Source: DASSKW01 sp035690065
Lineage (GTDB): Bacteria; Pseudomonadota; Gammaproteobacteria; Natronospirales; REEB76
Assembly (NCBI GenBank): GCA_035690065.1
Contig: DASSKW010000118.1
Location: 1-5,557 of the forward strand
Reading direction: 5' to 3'
Length of the DNA: 5,557 nt
Below the pieces are notes generated by a model. That model was not told the DNA's origin. It did not search any database and saw nothing but the letters and a program-made list of their open reading frames with translations. Shown here piece after piece: positions 4,351 to 5,557 of the stretch (its first letter is position 1; every line of letters begins with the position of its first letter). Made by a program: the position numbers and the translations under genes.

Positions 4351-5496
4351 CTATCCGGCCCCGTTGCAGGCCGTCTTCCATAACATTTCGCTGAGGCTGT
4401 CGGGTGCGACACCGATGATCGGGGCAGCATTCTTTGGCGGTATTATCGAGAAGACCGGATTACCGTGCCCATCCAGATAGGCTTCGTTGATCACCTGATA
4501 GGTCAGTGCTGAACAGTCTGCATCGAGTTCAACGGTACGTGCATTATAAGAGACAGTGTGTATCACTGGACCAGCAGTGAGCGTCCCCGGCTTCCGGTAA
4601 TAGATATGGAAACGCGCGTTTGCAATCTGCCCCGAATCCAGCGATGGCTTACCGACCAGGTAAATTTTCTGGGTCTGATGAGGGTCCATGCCCAGATAGC
4701 GAAGTTCTGTCGGGCGTCCGCAGGCAGCATCGTACATGAGTCCGCGCACGCTATCGGCCGTGGCCGGCATGCTGGCTGCGTCATCGGCGCCGGGTTGGAT
4801 GTCGAATACTTTGTGGTCATCGGCGTCGTAATAGACTTCATGCAACAGCGTGACTTTATAAGTACGACAATCAAAATGCAGCGTACCGATCTTGGTGACA
4901 TAGCTGACGCGCTGCATCGAGGGTGCGGCTATCAGACTCTGAGTGCCGTCATATTCTGTCTTGAACCAGGCTTCCGTGCCTGCATCGATGGGCTGGCTGG
5001 CGGCTTTGCCCATGACATAGATCTTCTGGCTGCCGTCCTTGCTGGTGCCGATATAATCCCAGCCGATCGAACGTCCGCACACAGCCTGATACATGATGTC
5101 GTTCACGCCGCCGGGGATGACACGTTCGGTACTGATATCGTTTGGCGGCAGGCTCTGGTCCAGCACGCGGGCGTCATCCACATCGTAGTAACTTTTGTCG
5201 AGCACCTGGATCGACTGGTTGGCGCAATTTACGCGCACCTGGTCGCGCTGTTCTATGTAGCTGTAGGTTTTGCCTTTGTCACTGGTGACTGAACGCGGTG
5301 CTGTGTATTGATAACGGAACGTGGTGGTCAGATTGCCGTTCTGCGGCACCGGGGTGACCGTCGACATCAGGATGTTCTGGGTGCCTTCCGGGTCGTTGCC
5401 GATATAGGCCCACTCATCCCCTGTAGCCGGGCCAGGTGGCGCGCTGGCGCAGCCGGCCATGACAATCAGCAGCAGGATGCTCGTGAAACGCTTCAC
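4351..5496 (-). CDS. Lipoprotein with three tandem surface-adhesin E-like domains
   Basis: The 381-residue protein begins MKRFTSILLLIVMAGC, a signal peptide with lipobox MAGC (lipid on C16); Ala and Ser after it favour the outer membrane. The rest is three copies of one ~118-residue domain starting near residues 29, 146 and 265. Each has a Y[IL]G start (31-33, 148-150, 267-269), a Q..I[LY] strand, a cysteine, a Y[YL]D turn and a final cysteine. The cysteine pairs are C91/C140, C210/C259 and C328/C377, always exactly 49 apart, so each domain probably has one disulfide. The pattern resembles surface-adhesin protein E (Adhesin_E), usually present once in a small lipoprotein; this assignment is from memory of the family pattern. 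GTG at 5496 is preferred because it gives the standard MKRF start; TTG at 5499 would add one residue. Neither has a strong Shine-Dalgarno (GGGGCGAG lies just upstream). It precedes the kinase gene. Confidence 0.85.
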   Translation of the reverse strand: MKRFTSILLLIVMAGCASAPPGPATGDEWAYIGNDPEGTQNILMSTVTPVPQNGNLTTTFRYQYTAPRSVTSDKGKTYSYIEQRDQVRVNCANQSIQVLDKSYYDVDDARVLDQSLPPNDISTERVIPGGVNDIMYQAVCGRSIGWDYIGTSKDGSQKIYVMGKAASQPIDAGTEAWFKTEYDGTQSLIAAPSMQRVSYVTKIGTLHFDCRTYKVTLLHEVYYDADDHKVFDIQPGADDAASMPATADSVRGLMYDAACGRPTELRYLGMDPHQTQKIYLVGKPSLDSGQIANARFHIYYRKPGTLTAGPVIHTVSYNARTVELDADCSALTYQVINEAYLDGHGNPVFSIIPPKNAAPIIGVAPDSLSEMLWKTACNGAG

Positions 5497-5507
5497 CAAC
5501 TCGCCCC

Positions 5508-5535
5508 AAGTATCTGATTTAGACGGGGGATACTT
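5508..5535. promoter_or_regulatory. Operator-like inverted repeat upstream of the lipoprotein gene
   Basis: AAGTATC (5508-5514) and GATACTT (5529-5535) are perfect 7 bp inverted half-sites with centres 21 bp apart, two helical turns, as suits a dimeric regulator. It lies 12-39 bp before the GTG start. A consensus -35 box TTGACA is present on the minus strand at 5544-5549, adjacent to the palindrome, but no good -10 lies 16-18 bp from it, so the promoter itself is not certain. Confidence 0.4.
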
Positions 5536-5557
5536 TACCTTATTGTCAAACCAAGCG

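Noticed and set aside
4558..5292. 244-codon open frame on the plus strand opposite the lipoprotein gene
   Set aside because: It is a shadow of a coding sequence with signal peptide, lipobox and three regular repeats on the other strand; the frame shows no start signal.

Overview
The window looks like chromosomal DNA of a proteobacterium, most likely beta or gamma. GC is moderate (a little over 50% by eye). There are Lol-type lipoproteins, a beta-barrel-like protein ending in Phe, a RadC tail of proteobacterial type and a two-component (Rz/Rz1-type) spanin pair. I cannot name the genus; a Nitrosomonadales/Gallionella-like host is a guess.

Layout. Positions 1-55 hold an intrinsic terminator for a plus-strand gene left of the window. 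Positions 56-181 are the last ~40 codons of radC on the minus strand, cut off where a repeat begins. Positions 177-695 form a non-coding cluster of interspersed palindromic repeats: three copies of a ~75 bp double-hairpin module, two copies of a second module, and several private hairpins. Then come a minus-strand exported, beta-barrel-like protein of unknown family (822-1790) and a minus-strand stand-alone UBP-type zinc finger protein (1934-2203). Divergent from the latter, on the plus strand, is an overlapping inner/outer membrane spanin pair (2353-2775 and 2648-2995). It converges, with a 6 bp gap, on a minus-strand Ser/Thr protein kinase with a C-terminal cyclic-nucleotide-binding domain (3002-4276). 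The last gene is a minus-strand lipoprotein with three tandem domains resembling surface-adhesin protein E (4351-5496), upstream of the kinase and separated from it by 74 bp.

How the pieces may fit. The lipoprotein and kinase are co-directional and could form one transcript; the kinase reads as a cytosolic sensor that could respond to cAMP or a related ligand. The spanin pair is phage-type lysis machinery, but no holin, endolysin or structural gene is visible, so it is a prophage relic, a domesticated lysis module or the edge of a cryptic element. The broken radC, the repeat cluster and the mix of unrelated small genes suggest an accessory or rearranged region. The most notable items are the orphan spanins, the bacterial UBP zinc finger, the kinase/cNMP fusion beside the triple-repeat lipoprotein, the repeat family and the repeat/radC junction. 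I do not see convincing proof of one new multi-gene system.
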